DNA of 64,000 nt from Nelumbo lutea (lineage: Eukaryota > Streptophyta > Magnoliopsida > Proteales > Nelumbonaceae), in NCBI GenBank assembly GCA_022828595.1, contig JAKGHH010000002.1, positions 46,449,897 through 46,513,896 of the forward strand, given 5' to 3'. This document shows positions 25,901-39,500 of the stretch, in pieces (the stretch's first letter is position 1; every line of letters starts with the position of its first letter). A program made the translations under genes and the position numbers. The notes beneath the pieces are model-generated. The model searched no databases. It worked only from the letters and a program-made list of their open reading frames with translations, and was not told the origin of the DNA.

Positions 25901-28900
25901 GTAGTTAGTTTCAGTTAGCAGTTATTCAGTTGGTAGTTATTATTTCTTTGTCATGTAAGCAGTAGGGGTAATTCAGCCCTTTTACCTTTTATTTGATTAT
26001 TAATATAAATAGGTGAGTGGGGCGACAATTCCAGTCAACACACTCTTTCTGAACTCTTCTCTTTGTATTCTCCTCTTCTTCTCTCTCTCTTCTTCTCTCT
26101 TTGTCAATCTGTTTTTCTTTGTTTATTACACATTATACCTAGGACTGATTGCAGTCCTATTCGACTACTTGGCATCAAAGCCAACCTAGGAATTCTCATG
26201 CTAGTCTAATCAGGCCGACTACATGAGAACTTCCTAGGGTTGGAAGTTTCAGCAGAGATAAGTTCATCGACTGGTTCTTGGAGGTTGCTGGCAGTGTGCA
26301 ATTGATGCCCAAGGATTTGTAGGGCCTTGGAGAGTGTTCAGAGATCAGGAAGAATCAGACAAAGGGAAGATATCACAGTTTTAGGGTTCAGACCTTGGTT
26401 TGAAGGTGGCGGCTAGACCTTTCTGAGTAAGTCGATATTTGTTCTTGAGATCGAACCTAAAAAGAAATCTTTTTTATTAATCTGGAAGGTGCGGCTGAAA
26501 GAAGAGTGTAGTGAGGGTTGTCAGAGGTGCCGATATTTGAGAATTTATCACAAACGGTGGAGGCAGGTTGATTTCAGTCATCAGCAGTCCAGGCCATCCC
26601 CAATTCCTTCTACGGATCCAAATCCAAGTACTACAGTTCCTTCATCTTCCATTACAGATGAGATACCTTCTATTGTTGAGCCTTCACCTCCATTGGATGA
26701 CCTTAACCTTCCCATTGCAGTCCGTATAAGCATATGACGTTGTACTTCATCTACAGCTCACTGTATTTCCTAGTTTTTGTCTTATGATCATTTGTCTCCA
26801 TCTTACAAGTCCTCTTTGGCATACATTGCTGCTATTCCCATTCCTAGAACAGTGTAGGAAGCCTTGTCAGTACTTGAGTGGAATGATGCAATGAAGGTAG
26901 AAATGGATGCCCTTCTGAAGAACAATACATGGGAGCTAGTTGACCAACCTAAAGGGAAGAAACCGGTTGGATGTAGACGGGTGTTTACTGTGAAGAATAA
27001 TGTTGATGGTTCCATTGAAAGGTATAAGGCTAGACTAGTTGCAAAGGGAATTACTCAGACATATGGCATAGACTACTTGGAGACTTTTGCACCAGTAGCA
27101 AAGATGAACACTATCAGAGTTTCATTATCTCTTGTAGCCAGTTACTCATGGCCTTTGTTTCAGATGGATGTTAAAAATGCCTGTCTCAATGGAAACTTGC
27201 AAGAAGAAGTTTACATGCAGTTGCCTCCTGGACTTTATAGTGCAGAAACAAGAAAGAAGGCTTGCCGGCTGAATAAGGTATATGAACTGAAATAGTCTCA
27301 TAGAACCTGGTTTAATAGATTCAGACAAGCTCTTGAAAATTTTGGCTATGTGCAACCCCAGTTAAATCACACTCTATTAAAAAGTGGATTCTTCCTTAAC
27401 ATTGCTTGTTGTATATGTGGATGATATTATAGTGACAGGGAGTGATACCCATGAGATTGAGTCTCTTAAACAACTCTTTCACCAAGAGTTTGAAGTCAAA
27501 TACCTAGGGGAGCTACGATGTTTCTTGGAAATTGAGGTAGCTCAGTCTAAACATGGGATTTTTGTTTCCCAAAGAAAGTATGTGCTTGATTTGTTGGAAG
27601 AAATAGAAAAGTTGGGTGTTAAACCTGCTAACACACCTATTGAACAAAATCACAAGATCAGTGCAGAAGGTGGAGAGCCCCTTGAAGATAAAGCTATGCT
27701 CCAACAGTCAGTTGGAAAACTTCTCTATCTTTGTCTCACACGATCAGACATCAGTTATGTCGTCAGCGTTGTTAGCCAGTATATGCACTCTCCTAGAACT
27801 ACTCACCTACTTGCAGTTGAGAGGATATTGGCATATTTGAAGAGGTGTCCAGGCAGAGGTATACTATTCAAGGATAATGGTCACATGAAAATAGAAGTTT
27901 ACACATATGCTGATGGGGCTGGATGTGTTGATGATAGGAGATCTACTTCTGGATATTGTGCTTTTGTAGGAGGTAATCTTGTTTCTTGGAGTAAAAAACA
28001 AAATGTTGCTGCTCGCTCCAGTGCTGAAGCTGAATATAGGTCTATGGAAAATGGTGTGGTTGAAGTACTATGGTTGAAATCCCTATTTGAGGAGTTGGGT
28101 ATTACTTATGAAAAGCCCCTAATGTTGTACTATGATAATCCGGCTACTATTAATATAGCCCATAATCCGGTACAACATGACAGAATTAAGCATATTGAAG
28201 TCGATCAACACTTTATCAGAGAAAGAGTTGCTTCACAAGAAATGTGTCCTCCATATATCACCTCCAACATGCAGCTTGCAGATCTTCTCACCAAGGCTGT
28301 TTCAAAGACAAAGTTAGAAGCAGTTCTAGGCAAGTTGGGAATGACAAACATCTATTCCCAACTTGAGGGGGAGTGTAGAGAACATTAATGTGGTCTCCAC
28401 TATGTTATTTATGTGGTCCCCATTGTTGTTTGTTTATTTATGATGGTAGTTAGTTTCAGTTAGTAGTTATTATTTCTTTGCCATGTAAGCAGTAGGGGTA
28501 ATTCATCCCTTTTACCTTTTATTTGATTATTAATATAAATAGGTGAGTGGGGCGACAATTCCAGTCAACACACTCTTTCTGAATTCTTCTCTTCGTGTTC
28601 TCCTTCTCTTCTTCTCTCCCTCTTCTTCTCTCTTTTTCAATCTGTTTTTCTTTGTTTATTACACATTATACCTAGGACTGATTGCAGTCCTATTCCACTA
28701 CTGGTGGAACATGCCAGTAGATGTAATCATGCTCTTTCACCCTTCAACCTTTACCTAGCCTAACAAAAGAGGAAATTATGTGAAGATGTGCTAGAGCAGC
28801 ACTAATTTAGACAATTTGGTAATTGAGGAATGCAAGAACATTCCAAGAAAAAGGAGAAAATCTGCCAAGACTTAAAGGAGTGTATTCTGAATAGGGTAAT

Positions 28901-30510
28901 ACATTGGCTAAAGACGATGGATTTATTTAACCAATTCTCCTTTAATGATATTTGGAGAAATTGGTCAGTAGTAGCAAGGTGTTCTTCCACAAAGATTAGG
29001 GTAGCAGCTAGTTGGGCACCTCCTACAGAAGGTTTCTTGAAGCTGAATTTCGATAGGAGCAATCAAGGCAACCCAAGTCCCTATGGTATGGAAGGAGTTA
29101 TAAGGAACGATCTGGGAGAGATTTCACTGTACTACTCCAATCCCTTGGGAGTTAGAGATTCTACAAGTGTAGAATTACTAGTGGCCATTCAAGAGTGCAG
29201 TTTGCATCTGTGTTAGGTGTGGAAAGGTTGGTGATTAAAAGGGATTCCAAGGTGGTAGTGGGTTGGCTGAAGGACCCAAGTAATGCAGTGTGGTCCTACA
29301 AGCATGAACTCCAAAAATTTAAGTGGCCAACACATAATATATATGTAAGAATACAATGGGTGGGGAGATCAGAAAACGCACTAGTTGATTATCTAGCCAA
29401 GCAAGGGGAAAATAAGGAATCTTTATTCTGGGCTCAAGTGTAACTACTTTTATTTCTTTTGCCTTGTACTTTGGTAGGAGGGGTCGTAGCTCGCACCGCC
29501 CCTCCAGGGGAGGATTGTATCAAACTAATTCTATGAATTAATAAAATTATCCTTAGTCATCAAAAGAATGAATGTGTGGAGCAAATGAGGAGGTCCAGCG
29601 AACAGCGTTTTGTCTATAAGCTGGACTTAGAGAAGGCTTATGACTTGGTGGATTGGAACTTCCTAATAGAGGTATTAAGAAAGTGTGGTTTTGGAGAAAG
29701 ATGGTGCAACTGGATGAAGGATTGTGTTAGTTCCTATCATTTTTCAATATTTATCTATGATGTGGCCAGGGACTTCTTTCCAGTTTGTAGAGGCCTAAGA
29801 CAAGGTGACTCTCTATCGCCCTTTCTGTTCATCCTTGTAGCTGATGTATTTGGTAGATTAATCACAAAGGTTGATAGGGAAGATGTAATAAAGGATTAGA
29901 GGATAGGTAGGAATAGGGTTCTAGTAACCCATCTCCAATTTTCTGATAACATTATTATTTTCTATGAAGGGGGAGATTTGAGTAAGGTGAGGAACCCAAA
30001 AGGATTGATAACACACTTTGAGAGTGTATCCAATTTGAAGAAAAACCTGGACAAGAGTTGTGTAGTGGATATTAATATGGATGATAAGGCTATTGATATT
30101 TTGGCAAAGTGTTTAGACTGTCCTACTTCTTCCTAACCCATGACCTACCTAGGTCTTCCACTAGGTGTTAACCCAAAGGAAAGCTGTTTTTGGACTTCAA
30201 TCTTGAAAAAGTTAGAAAAAAGACTGGCAACTTGGAAGAAGAATAATATCTCTCTAGGGGTAGAATAACTTTGTTAAGAACCACTTCAGCTAATTTACCA
30301 ATTTATTACTTCTTTGTGCTCCTGCTAGGGAGGTCAAGAAACTGGAAAGATTGATGACAAACTTTCTTTAGGAACCATGGGAAGAGAAAAGGTACCATTT
30401 AATAAGGTAGGAATTAGTATGTGGGACTAAGGAAGAAGGTGGACTGAGAATAAGCAATTTAGTCCCTAAGAACGCAACTCTATTGGGGAAGTGGCTATGG
30501 AGATGACCAT

Positions 30511-30547
<37 letters not shown>

Positions 30548-33500
30548 TGGCATGAGGTGGTAGCTAGTATTCATGGGTCGATGGAAAATGGTTAGAATGT
30601 TGGTGTATCATGTCAAGCTACCTTGTCTACACCATGGAAAGCAATTCATGGCATCCTTCCTCTTTTTCTAAATTTTATTAGGTATGATATTCACTCTGGT
30701 AATTTTGTATTCTTTTGGGAAGATATTTGGGTGGGTAATTCAACTCTAAAGGACCTCTTTCTCTTTACTCCATTTCCTTGTTTAAGAAGAAGGTTTTCTA
30801 GCTTGCTCCTCTCTCTTGTCCTCCCTTTGTCTTTAAGTTGGAATTTTGGTTTTAGAAGAGGCTTAAGGTACAATGAACTTTAGCGTGTCTGGATAGGAGG
30901 ATTTGGATCCCCTATCCAAAAGGTTCCTTCTCCTATGCTTCTTTCTTTAAGCCCCTTTGTTCTTCTGGTCAAAGGGTTTTTTCGATTGAGGTTTGGACTA
31001 GGCATGCTCCCCTTAAAATTGTGGTATTCTACTTAGAGGCTTTTTTTTTTTTTTGGAAAAATCAATACCTTAGACTGTTTGCAGAAGAAAAGGCCTTTTA
31101 TATGTTTGTCTCCTAACTGGTGTGGTCTTTGCAAAGCAAATGGTGAGGATTGTTTCCACTTACTAATTTCATGCATCTTTGCTGCAGCTATTTGGAATTG
31201 GATTGCTTTGTTTGGGTGCAGGTCAAACTCACCTACAAAATGTAAGTCCACTGTCTGTTCCATCTTTTTTTGTGTCGCCCACTAAAAGAGGAAGTATGTG
31301 GAGAGCAGCTTTCCTCTGGACGATTTGGAAAGAAATGAATGCAAGAATCTTTCAAGAAAAAGAAAGTAGTACATTAAATGTTAAGAACTGCATTTTGACA
31401 AAAACAATATATTGGTTGAGAACTGTGGATTCCTTCCAATCCTTTTCTTTTGATGACCTTTGGAGTAGTTGCTCAGCTATGGCAGTTAGTTCTTCCAGGA
31501 AGGATAAGGTCTATGCAAAGTGGGTTCCTCCTCTTGAAGGAAGTCTAAAGTTGAATTTTGATGAAAGTGGTCAGGGTAACCCAGAACCTTCTGGAATAGG
31601 AGGGGTGTTGAGAGATAAGGACTGTAACATTTTAGCCTTATTCTCTAGCCCAGTCGGTTTAGGAGACTCTAATAGGGTTGAACTATTAGCGGCCTTACAA
31701 GGTATCCATATTGCAAATCAGCTGGGTGTGGAAATCTAATAATTGAAGGAGATCCTAAAGTTGTTGTAGGGCAGCTGGCAGACTCGAACTCAGTGGTTTG
31801 GTGCTACAAAGACCTCTTAAAGAAAGCTAAGTGGTTAATAAGAAACATGAACATTAGCTGTCACTGGGTGGGTAGATTGGTGAATGCTTTCGCTGCTCAT
31901 CTTTCCAAACAAGGGGTTAACAGGGAAAATCTATATTGGGCTGCTCTGTAATCCCTTTTCTAGTGTTTAAATTGTAATCTTCCTTGTAAGGAGAGGTCGC
32001 ATCTTGTGCCTCTCCTTGAGGTGCTTGTAATAGTCCTCATTTCCTGCCAATAAATTCATATTTCAATTATCATAAAAAAATTATTATGAGACCACTTTGA
32101 TGGCCTAGATCTTTCAACTGATTTGGTATATCATTTGGATGGGTTAGATTAAATGAAACCTTAGTACATGATTATCAAAAGAAGTGAAACCTTAGTGCAC
32201 CATTTAGGTGGGCTAGATTAGATGAAATTTTGATACACCATTTGGATGGCTGACATTCATGTTGTCAAGGAAACACCAGGGTGACAAGGATCATAGTGAT
32301 TCTCAGCAATCTGAAACAGTTGTGGAAACAACTCTGAAAGAGGACAATTGCTACACCAAGGGTTTCTAGAAGGCAAGTCTTTCACCATTACCCAACTTAG
32401 GCTAAGCCCTCTGCTGAAATTCGGAAGAATGTCCTTTATTTCCCTCCATAATGAGCAAACCTAAAGGGGGTAAAGATGAGATAGTTATCTTATCTCCTCT
32501 GTCAGTATCGTATTTAGCAGCAATTATATCCCTCCACCTCCCTCTTTCCATCCTCCAAATCCATTTTCCCAACGAAGCATTGTCAAAAATCTTCGACCTC
32601 CCAATCCCCAGGCCTCCTTGGTCCCAGAGGGCGCTCTTTAAGAGGGTGATCCTACCACCCAGGGACAAGTATTTAGCTGAAGGACGCTTCTTTTCTAGAT
32701 GCTTACTCCAGAACTGGATCCCAGATCAGAGACGAGGTACATTTAGCCCCCAGAGGGAGGCCCAGGAACTTAGTTGGTAGAAAGCCCACTTTTGACATGC
32801 AAGAGTCTCAGCCAAAGCATCAAATTTTTCCACATTTCCCACTGGAATTAAGCTTACTTTTACTGCAATAGTCCAATTGAAACCTGCCAGAACTTAAAAC
32901 CAGCTTGGACACCCAACATCATTTCTAATTGCACTTCCTTCGCATCAATAAAACATTGAGTGTCATCAGAAAACTGAGGGAGCTGCACTCTTTCCCTACC
33001 AGGAAACACTTCAAACCCCTCCCAAATCCCCACCTCCCCAACCTAAAGGATAAAGTTGGTTAGGATCTCCATCAGACAGATGAACAGCAAGGGGAGATGG
33101 GATGGGCTTGTCTAAGTCCCTCAGAGCTCTTGAAGAAACCAGATGATTGCCCATTTACAAGAACAGAGAATTTAGTGAAAGTGATACAAACCTTAATCTG
33201 GTTTCTCCATTTTTGGACAAAATCCATTCTTTCCAGCACAAGTCCAAGCATTTTCAATAAAATGATCATAGGCCTTTTCCAATTCCAACTTACAGATCAA
33301 CCCAGGTTTCCCCTCCCTTTTTCTAGAGTCAATCAGCTCATTAGCCACCAAGACATTGTCCAACATTTGACAACCCGGCACAAATACAAATTGGCTTTTA
33401 GCAATCACGCTACTAAGCACCTTTTTCAACCTCTAAGCCAGCACCTTAGCCAATATTTTATAAAAACTGTTCGGCAAGCTAATTTCTGGGTTTGGGGGGA

Positions 33501-36500
33501 AATGGGCCTAAAATCCTGACTAGAGGATGGCTTGACTAGTAGTCTAGTCCAACCAGTTTGGTTAATGATAGGTTAAAAACATTAATTTTATGAGGCCTCA
33601 TGTTTTTTCTTAGCAACACAGTTATGCACCTCCATCATGTGAGCAGTTCACTGACTTTTTTTTTTTTGATAATTAGTTCACTGAAGGCATTTTCCCTTAA
33701 TAAGACCATCATTGATTGGATTAAATATAACATTATCTCATTAGAATAGTTACTTGGAGATGTCTATAACCTTTTTATTCTACCCATGCTAATAGGTATT
33801 GGTAAGTTCAGCATAAACAATATAAAAGTCTGCATACCTCGATCATGTGCAATATCCATTGTATTCCAGTAACCAGATTCCCACCAAAAAAACTTGGTAA
33901 CATATACCAGCATCAATGTAGTATTTACTAGCATAGAGTCAGCTACTCGGCCATACTCCTCATACTGTATATTGAAGAAAGTGGAAAAGAAACTAAGGAA
34001 TAAATATGCATGTCATTACCTACAAGTAACCAGCTATAAGAAACTAAAGTTACACGAGTACAAGTTAGGGTTACCCACGCAAGTCATGCAAAGAGATCTA
34101 AGAAAAAGAAAATAAAAGGGAAAAAAGGTGTATACCAGGTCTACAATAAGGAGAATGCAAGAAGACTAATGATTGTGATGGGTAGACCATAGAACTTGAT
34201 CCCATGAGTCCCATACTGGTGGTTCTTAATCCCAACAGTCAAGTAGTCAACCAAAAGAATTGTGGATAATTTAAAATATATGACAATTCTTCAAAAAATT
34301 GTTGAGAAATCCAATAGAATTATTTGTAGGGATCATTAGAAAGATATGAATATTTTTCTTATTATGCTTAACAAGAGCAGTGATGTAATTTCACCATGTT
34401 TAAAGAGTTAAGCATATAGAGCAAAGTTCAAAATATTGCAACATGTCAGTGTGTATATGATACGAAATTGACTTTTAGGCTGTTTTTGGCTTGAAAGAAA
34501 AAGTAGGGAAAGGTAGGGAGTTTGAAAGAAAATGTAGGAAAAGGTAGGGTTTCCCTACCTTTCCCTACTTTTTCTTTCAAGCCAAAAGCAGCCTTAAAGT
34601 CACTGATACGCACATTATTAATAGTTTAAAGTTTTTAAAGTTTTTCAAACATTAATACTTGTTGTACAGTACCCACTCCAACCTATAGGAATGAAAAAGT
34701 AAAAGGAGGCATGAGTTTTGATGTTTCAAAACTCTCGATACACAAAAATTGCATATCGACCAACCCAAGGAATGTTACATTCATTCTTCTTCTTTGTCTC
34801 TTCTTGCTTCCTTCTCTTCAATCATTACTCTTATTGTTTTCTATTTTTAAGATTATTCAATCAGGAGATGAATGAATTAATCCAAGAGTTCTGATCTGAT
34901 ATGACCACTAAGGGGGTGTTTGACACCTTTGCGTTTCACAAGCATTCCATTTTTCTTTTTTTGAAGAGTAAAGAAGAAATTTCATTAAAATAGAAAAGGA
35001 AAATACAATCTGATTGGGTGTCAAGGTAAGCCCTACCATTCAATCACTAAGAAAACAGGTTTACACTACAGACCTCATTCCATTTTATCAAGAATGAGGA
35101 ACACCACCCCCTATTTTATTGAAAAACACATAAAAAGCATATTTGGTGGAGATGCATGCTGATTGGGTGTTTAAAGTTCCTTGACTTTATTTTTATAATA
35201 TTTACATTGTAACATGTATGACATCTCAGAAAAGCTGTCAATGTTTTCAAATTTTGGTAATTCAAGAAATGTCATTTTGATGATTCAAGACCCCCCACAC
35301 ACAAATCCCAAGACATAATCATTGCATTAACACTTCTTCAAAAAACATTTTTTGGTGGCAAACAGATGAAGCAGGACACTTGTGATATGCATCAGTGTCA
35401 AACACTCACTAAACGGTACAGTTCCTATTACTTACCAACTCATAAGATAATTACCATTTAGTCACTGAAGTAATAATTTGTGGTATTTACTACCAAAAAA
35501 ATTGTGGTATTAGACACTAGGATAGTATCTAATATCTATCATGCATTATTTATCAAAAAAAAACATCTATTATGCATCCATTGAAAAGAGTAAAAAAAGT
35601 TTAGTTTATATGTTTTACTACCTAAAAGCACTCTATAAGATAACAACAAGCCATTATATATAGTACATGTTAATTTATGTTGTACAAAAAATTAGAAAGG
35701 AATAAATGTACACATAGGAGTAACCAAGAAGTAAGACAACAAAATCTAGCAGAATGTTTTAATCCAACATGGTAATGCCACTATTTAGAGGATCCACACA
35801 AAATAGATTAGATACATGCACTCTAGAGCAACTAACCTGCTTGATGCAATATGTCACAGCAAGAACTGCCCAGGACATCATGCCAAATCTGCAGTTGGTA
35901 AAAACCTTTATATCAAAGTCTTTACCTATTCGAGGATACAGCTCCATTCCCTGCATGAACAAGTAAATGATGTAAGATGTTAATATCTTTTGATTGGTGT
36001 TGTACTGTTATACAAGAGATCATGTGCTTCATCCTTGTAACCCAAATGAAATTTTCTCATCATAGGCAAGTTTTCAAAGAAGAACAAAGCAAAAATACTC
36101 TGGAGCTGTATTCCTTTAGCTATCTGCCAGCACATTTGGAGAGAGAAACAAAACAAACAAAACATTATTTGAAGATAGGAAGCGGCATTGAAAAACTATG
36201 TGCTGATATAAGGAATATGATTGTCTATAAGGTTCTGTTGTTTCCAGAATTTTCAGGTTTTGATAGAGATGCATTTGGTTCAAGATTTTGGGATACTTTG
36301 GAGCTGTTTCAGACAGTGTTTTCTTATGTATATTTGTAGTTCAGTTTTCAGTTAGTTGTAGTCCATTCTGTCATTTTTCATCTTCATGAACTTATTTTGA
36401 CTTGGGATGCTAACTAATGGACCCTATTTGCAATTATACTCTCTTCTTTTAAGTACGGAAACTTCTTTTATTTACTATCAAATAAACTTAAAAGGAATAT

Positions 36501-39500
36501 GCAATTGATGCAAGAGAAGTACATGCCATTAGATTCTTCTTCTATTCAGACAGGAGTAACTCATTATCAGCATGCAATATAAACTAGAAAAACATCTTGC
36601 ACAAATGTAGTATTTTTTTTGATAAGTTAGACCACTGCAGTATTCAACCAATCTTTTTGTATATCTTTATTTTGAGGTTTTGAGGGGTCCTCTACCTCCT
36701 ATAATACAATGACTTGTGTGTGTGTGTATCTATCTATCTTCAGTTCACCCCATGTCCCTTTTGGTCTGCCCCAAGCTCTTCTAGACCCTTCAAATTGCAA
36801 CAGATGATTTCATCTCACTGGTGCTGTAGATGATCTTCCCTGCTCATGACAAAACCATCTTAGTCTATTTTCCTTCATTTTATCACTCACTGGTACTACT
36901 CTCCTAGGTTCCCACTATGTTCATTTGAATCATTCCTAATTTTCCTAGTCATCCATCATAAAATAAACAAAAAAAGTGAAAACATATTATATGTTTTCTT
37001 TTTCATTCTTTTTCTCTGGTGGGGTATTAGCTAGCTTCAAATATGTAACCTCATGATGAAGATGTAACAAAACAACCAATGTGCTAAAGAAGTATGTCAA
37101 CGAGAAATAGAGCTGCAATTATCTGGACAGTTTGAGAAGAAAGAAATGTAAGAATCTTTAAGGAGTAGGAAAAAAGTATGGAGGCACTAATTGAGTATAT
37201 CACAGCTAGGGTGGAATATTGGATTAAGTCATTGGACATCTTCCATCTTTTTCAACAGATGATATTGTTAGGAAATGGGGGCAGGTGGTTGGAACTTCAT
37301 CAAAAAGGATTATGATTCATAGAAGTTGGACACCACCGGAGAGGGCTTCATAAAGCTTAGCTTTGATGGCAGCAACCTTGGGAATCCGGGCCTTCAGGGA
37401 TGGGAGGAATCTTTAGAGATGAAGAAGGTCATGTTATTGTGGTGTTCTCCGGTCTAATTGGAGTGGAGGTTCTATAAGGGCAAAGCTTATAGCTGTAATT
37501 TATGAAGCACAGTGAGCAAAGGATCTGAGCTTGAGTAAACCAATCATTGAACACAACTCAAAGGCAGTAATTGGGTGGCTGCTGAACAATGAAAGAACTT
37601 GTGACCATATAGAAATGAGCACAAGAAACTCAGGAGGTTGATTAGGAATATTTGAATGAAAGTTCAATGGGTTCAAAGATCAGCTAAATGCCTGATGCAT
37701 TAGCTAAACAAGGGACAATTAGGAATTAGTTTTTTGGGGTTCAATTGTAAACTTTATCTGAAAAGATAGTGACTATACTCTCCAAACTCTAAAATGTATG
37801 TAACTTTGTACATTTTGTTGTTTATATTAATAAAAGGAATCGTTATTCATCAAAAAAAAAAAATCAACCAGTGAGCTACAGGTTAAATACCTAAAGCAAT
37901 GTCTGTTGCTGATCCAGAAATAGTATGATATAGCAAAGACACCCTTAGAAAAAGGGACAAGAGTTGCAAAGAAGTAGAAACGTATGCAATGAATATCAAC
38001 AGAACACAGCAAGTTCAAATCATCAACAGCTCAAAACACATACCCAGTAGAAATCAATTATCAAGTTTCCTGATGACCCAGAATCAGTAGACGATGGTGC
38101 CAAATGACCCTTGTAAATATAAATTCATTAATTAGAAAGGTAATGAAGTAGGACAAATAATTGAACCAAAACTGAAGCATTTGCATGGTAGTCAGTACAA
38201 CAACAAATCCTCACCTTTATGTATAAAAAGATGCAAAAGATGAAGCTTCCAAATATTAGTGCTGAAAATATTTCTCCCAAATGATCATAGACAATCGCAG
38301 GATTGAATATGCCAAACCTGAAGATAAACATAGTGAGTATCTATAATCTGCAACCAATACTAAGTGGTATTTAGTAGAATACAAAATCAAAAATAGAGTA
38401 TAAGGCTGACCAAAAGCCTCCCCCAAAAGTTTCTTTGTTAACTCCCGCAAATTCTGATAAAATCAAAATCCAATCCAAAATCCTATTCTTAACAATTGAA
38501 CAGAGTTAATCCTTGCACCTGGACTGGTAATAAAAAAATTCTTCCATTCCTCTCTTTCTGGGCCTCCCAACAAACTGCGAAAGGAACACAACTCCACATA
38601 ATTTTTTTGAATCCTACCCTTGCAAAACAGGCCATGACGCAAAAGTTTCTTTTGGAGACCTTCATGCCCACATATCAACTCTGAATAAACTGAAGAAATA
38701 ACTCCAAATGAACCTTGTAAAGCAACAATCAAAACAAAGATCAAGCACATCCTACTCAGCATCCATGCACAAATAGCATCTGCCTGCCATCTGAAGCCCT
38801 TTGCCTTTGATGTGATCTTGAGTGAATATCCCAACCAGCTCTTCACCTAGTTGTACCTTTACTTTTCTTTAATGAAATTTCTCTTACCATAATATATATA
38901 TATATATATATATACATTCTTAAAAGTAAGGTCAGTCATCATGTAAACACGTACTGTAACTGGACTGTGCATTTGGTGAAAACATTGGGGCTGTTCAATG
39001 GCAGGGCTGTGCTGCAGCTGATGACATCATCCGTGGGTGGCACTAGGTGGCTACTTCTTCCACTTCAAGGACTACAGCATCCTCCTAATGAGAACCTCCT
39101 CCAGTACATTCATTCAAGTTAAACTTTGATGGCTGCAGTAGAGTTACCAGAGCCTATCAGGGATAAGAGGAGTATCTAAAGACCAATAGAGACATTATGG
39201 AACTTTTTTTCTGGACCAGTAGGCCAAGGGAGTTCAATTAGAGCAAAACCATACAGTTCCACAAGGATTGCGGCTAGAAAAAGTGATGAACTATAACTTT
39301 TTGATTGAGGGATGTTGGACAGTTTTGTATGCCTTAGCTTCAATCAGAATGATGTACTTTATGAGTTTATTGTAAATGAATAAAAGTGCATATTTGATTC
39401 AATGTTCCCTTGGTATAAAAGTGCATACCCTTAAACTGGACACTTAATGAGACTTTTATTAGTTTAGAATGTTCACAGCCAATGGGTCGGTCTGGGGAGA

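Larger units (their letters stand above)
25828..28702 (+). mobile_element. Copia element 2, internally deleted
   Basis: Both LTRs, PBS and PPT are present. It is flanked by an exact GGTGG duplication (25823-25827, 28703-28707). The internal region is only about 2.2 kb because gag, protease and integrase are missing. The 5' leader joins, near 26490, to the region just after integrase ([17 protein letters not shown]). It is inserted in a LINE and lies antisense to DWF5. Same family as the element at 43932. Confidence 0.92.

Noticed and set aside
24785..32093. LINE copies B and C as one long element
   Set aside because: Copy B has its own RNase H end, 3' UTR and tail before copy C restarts in the RT palm, so they are separate insertions.
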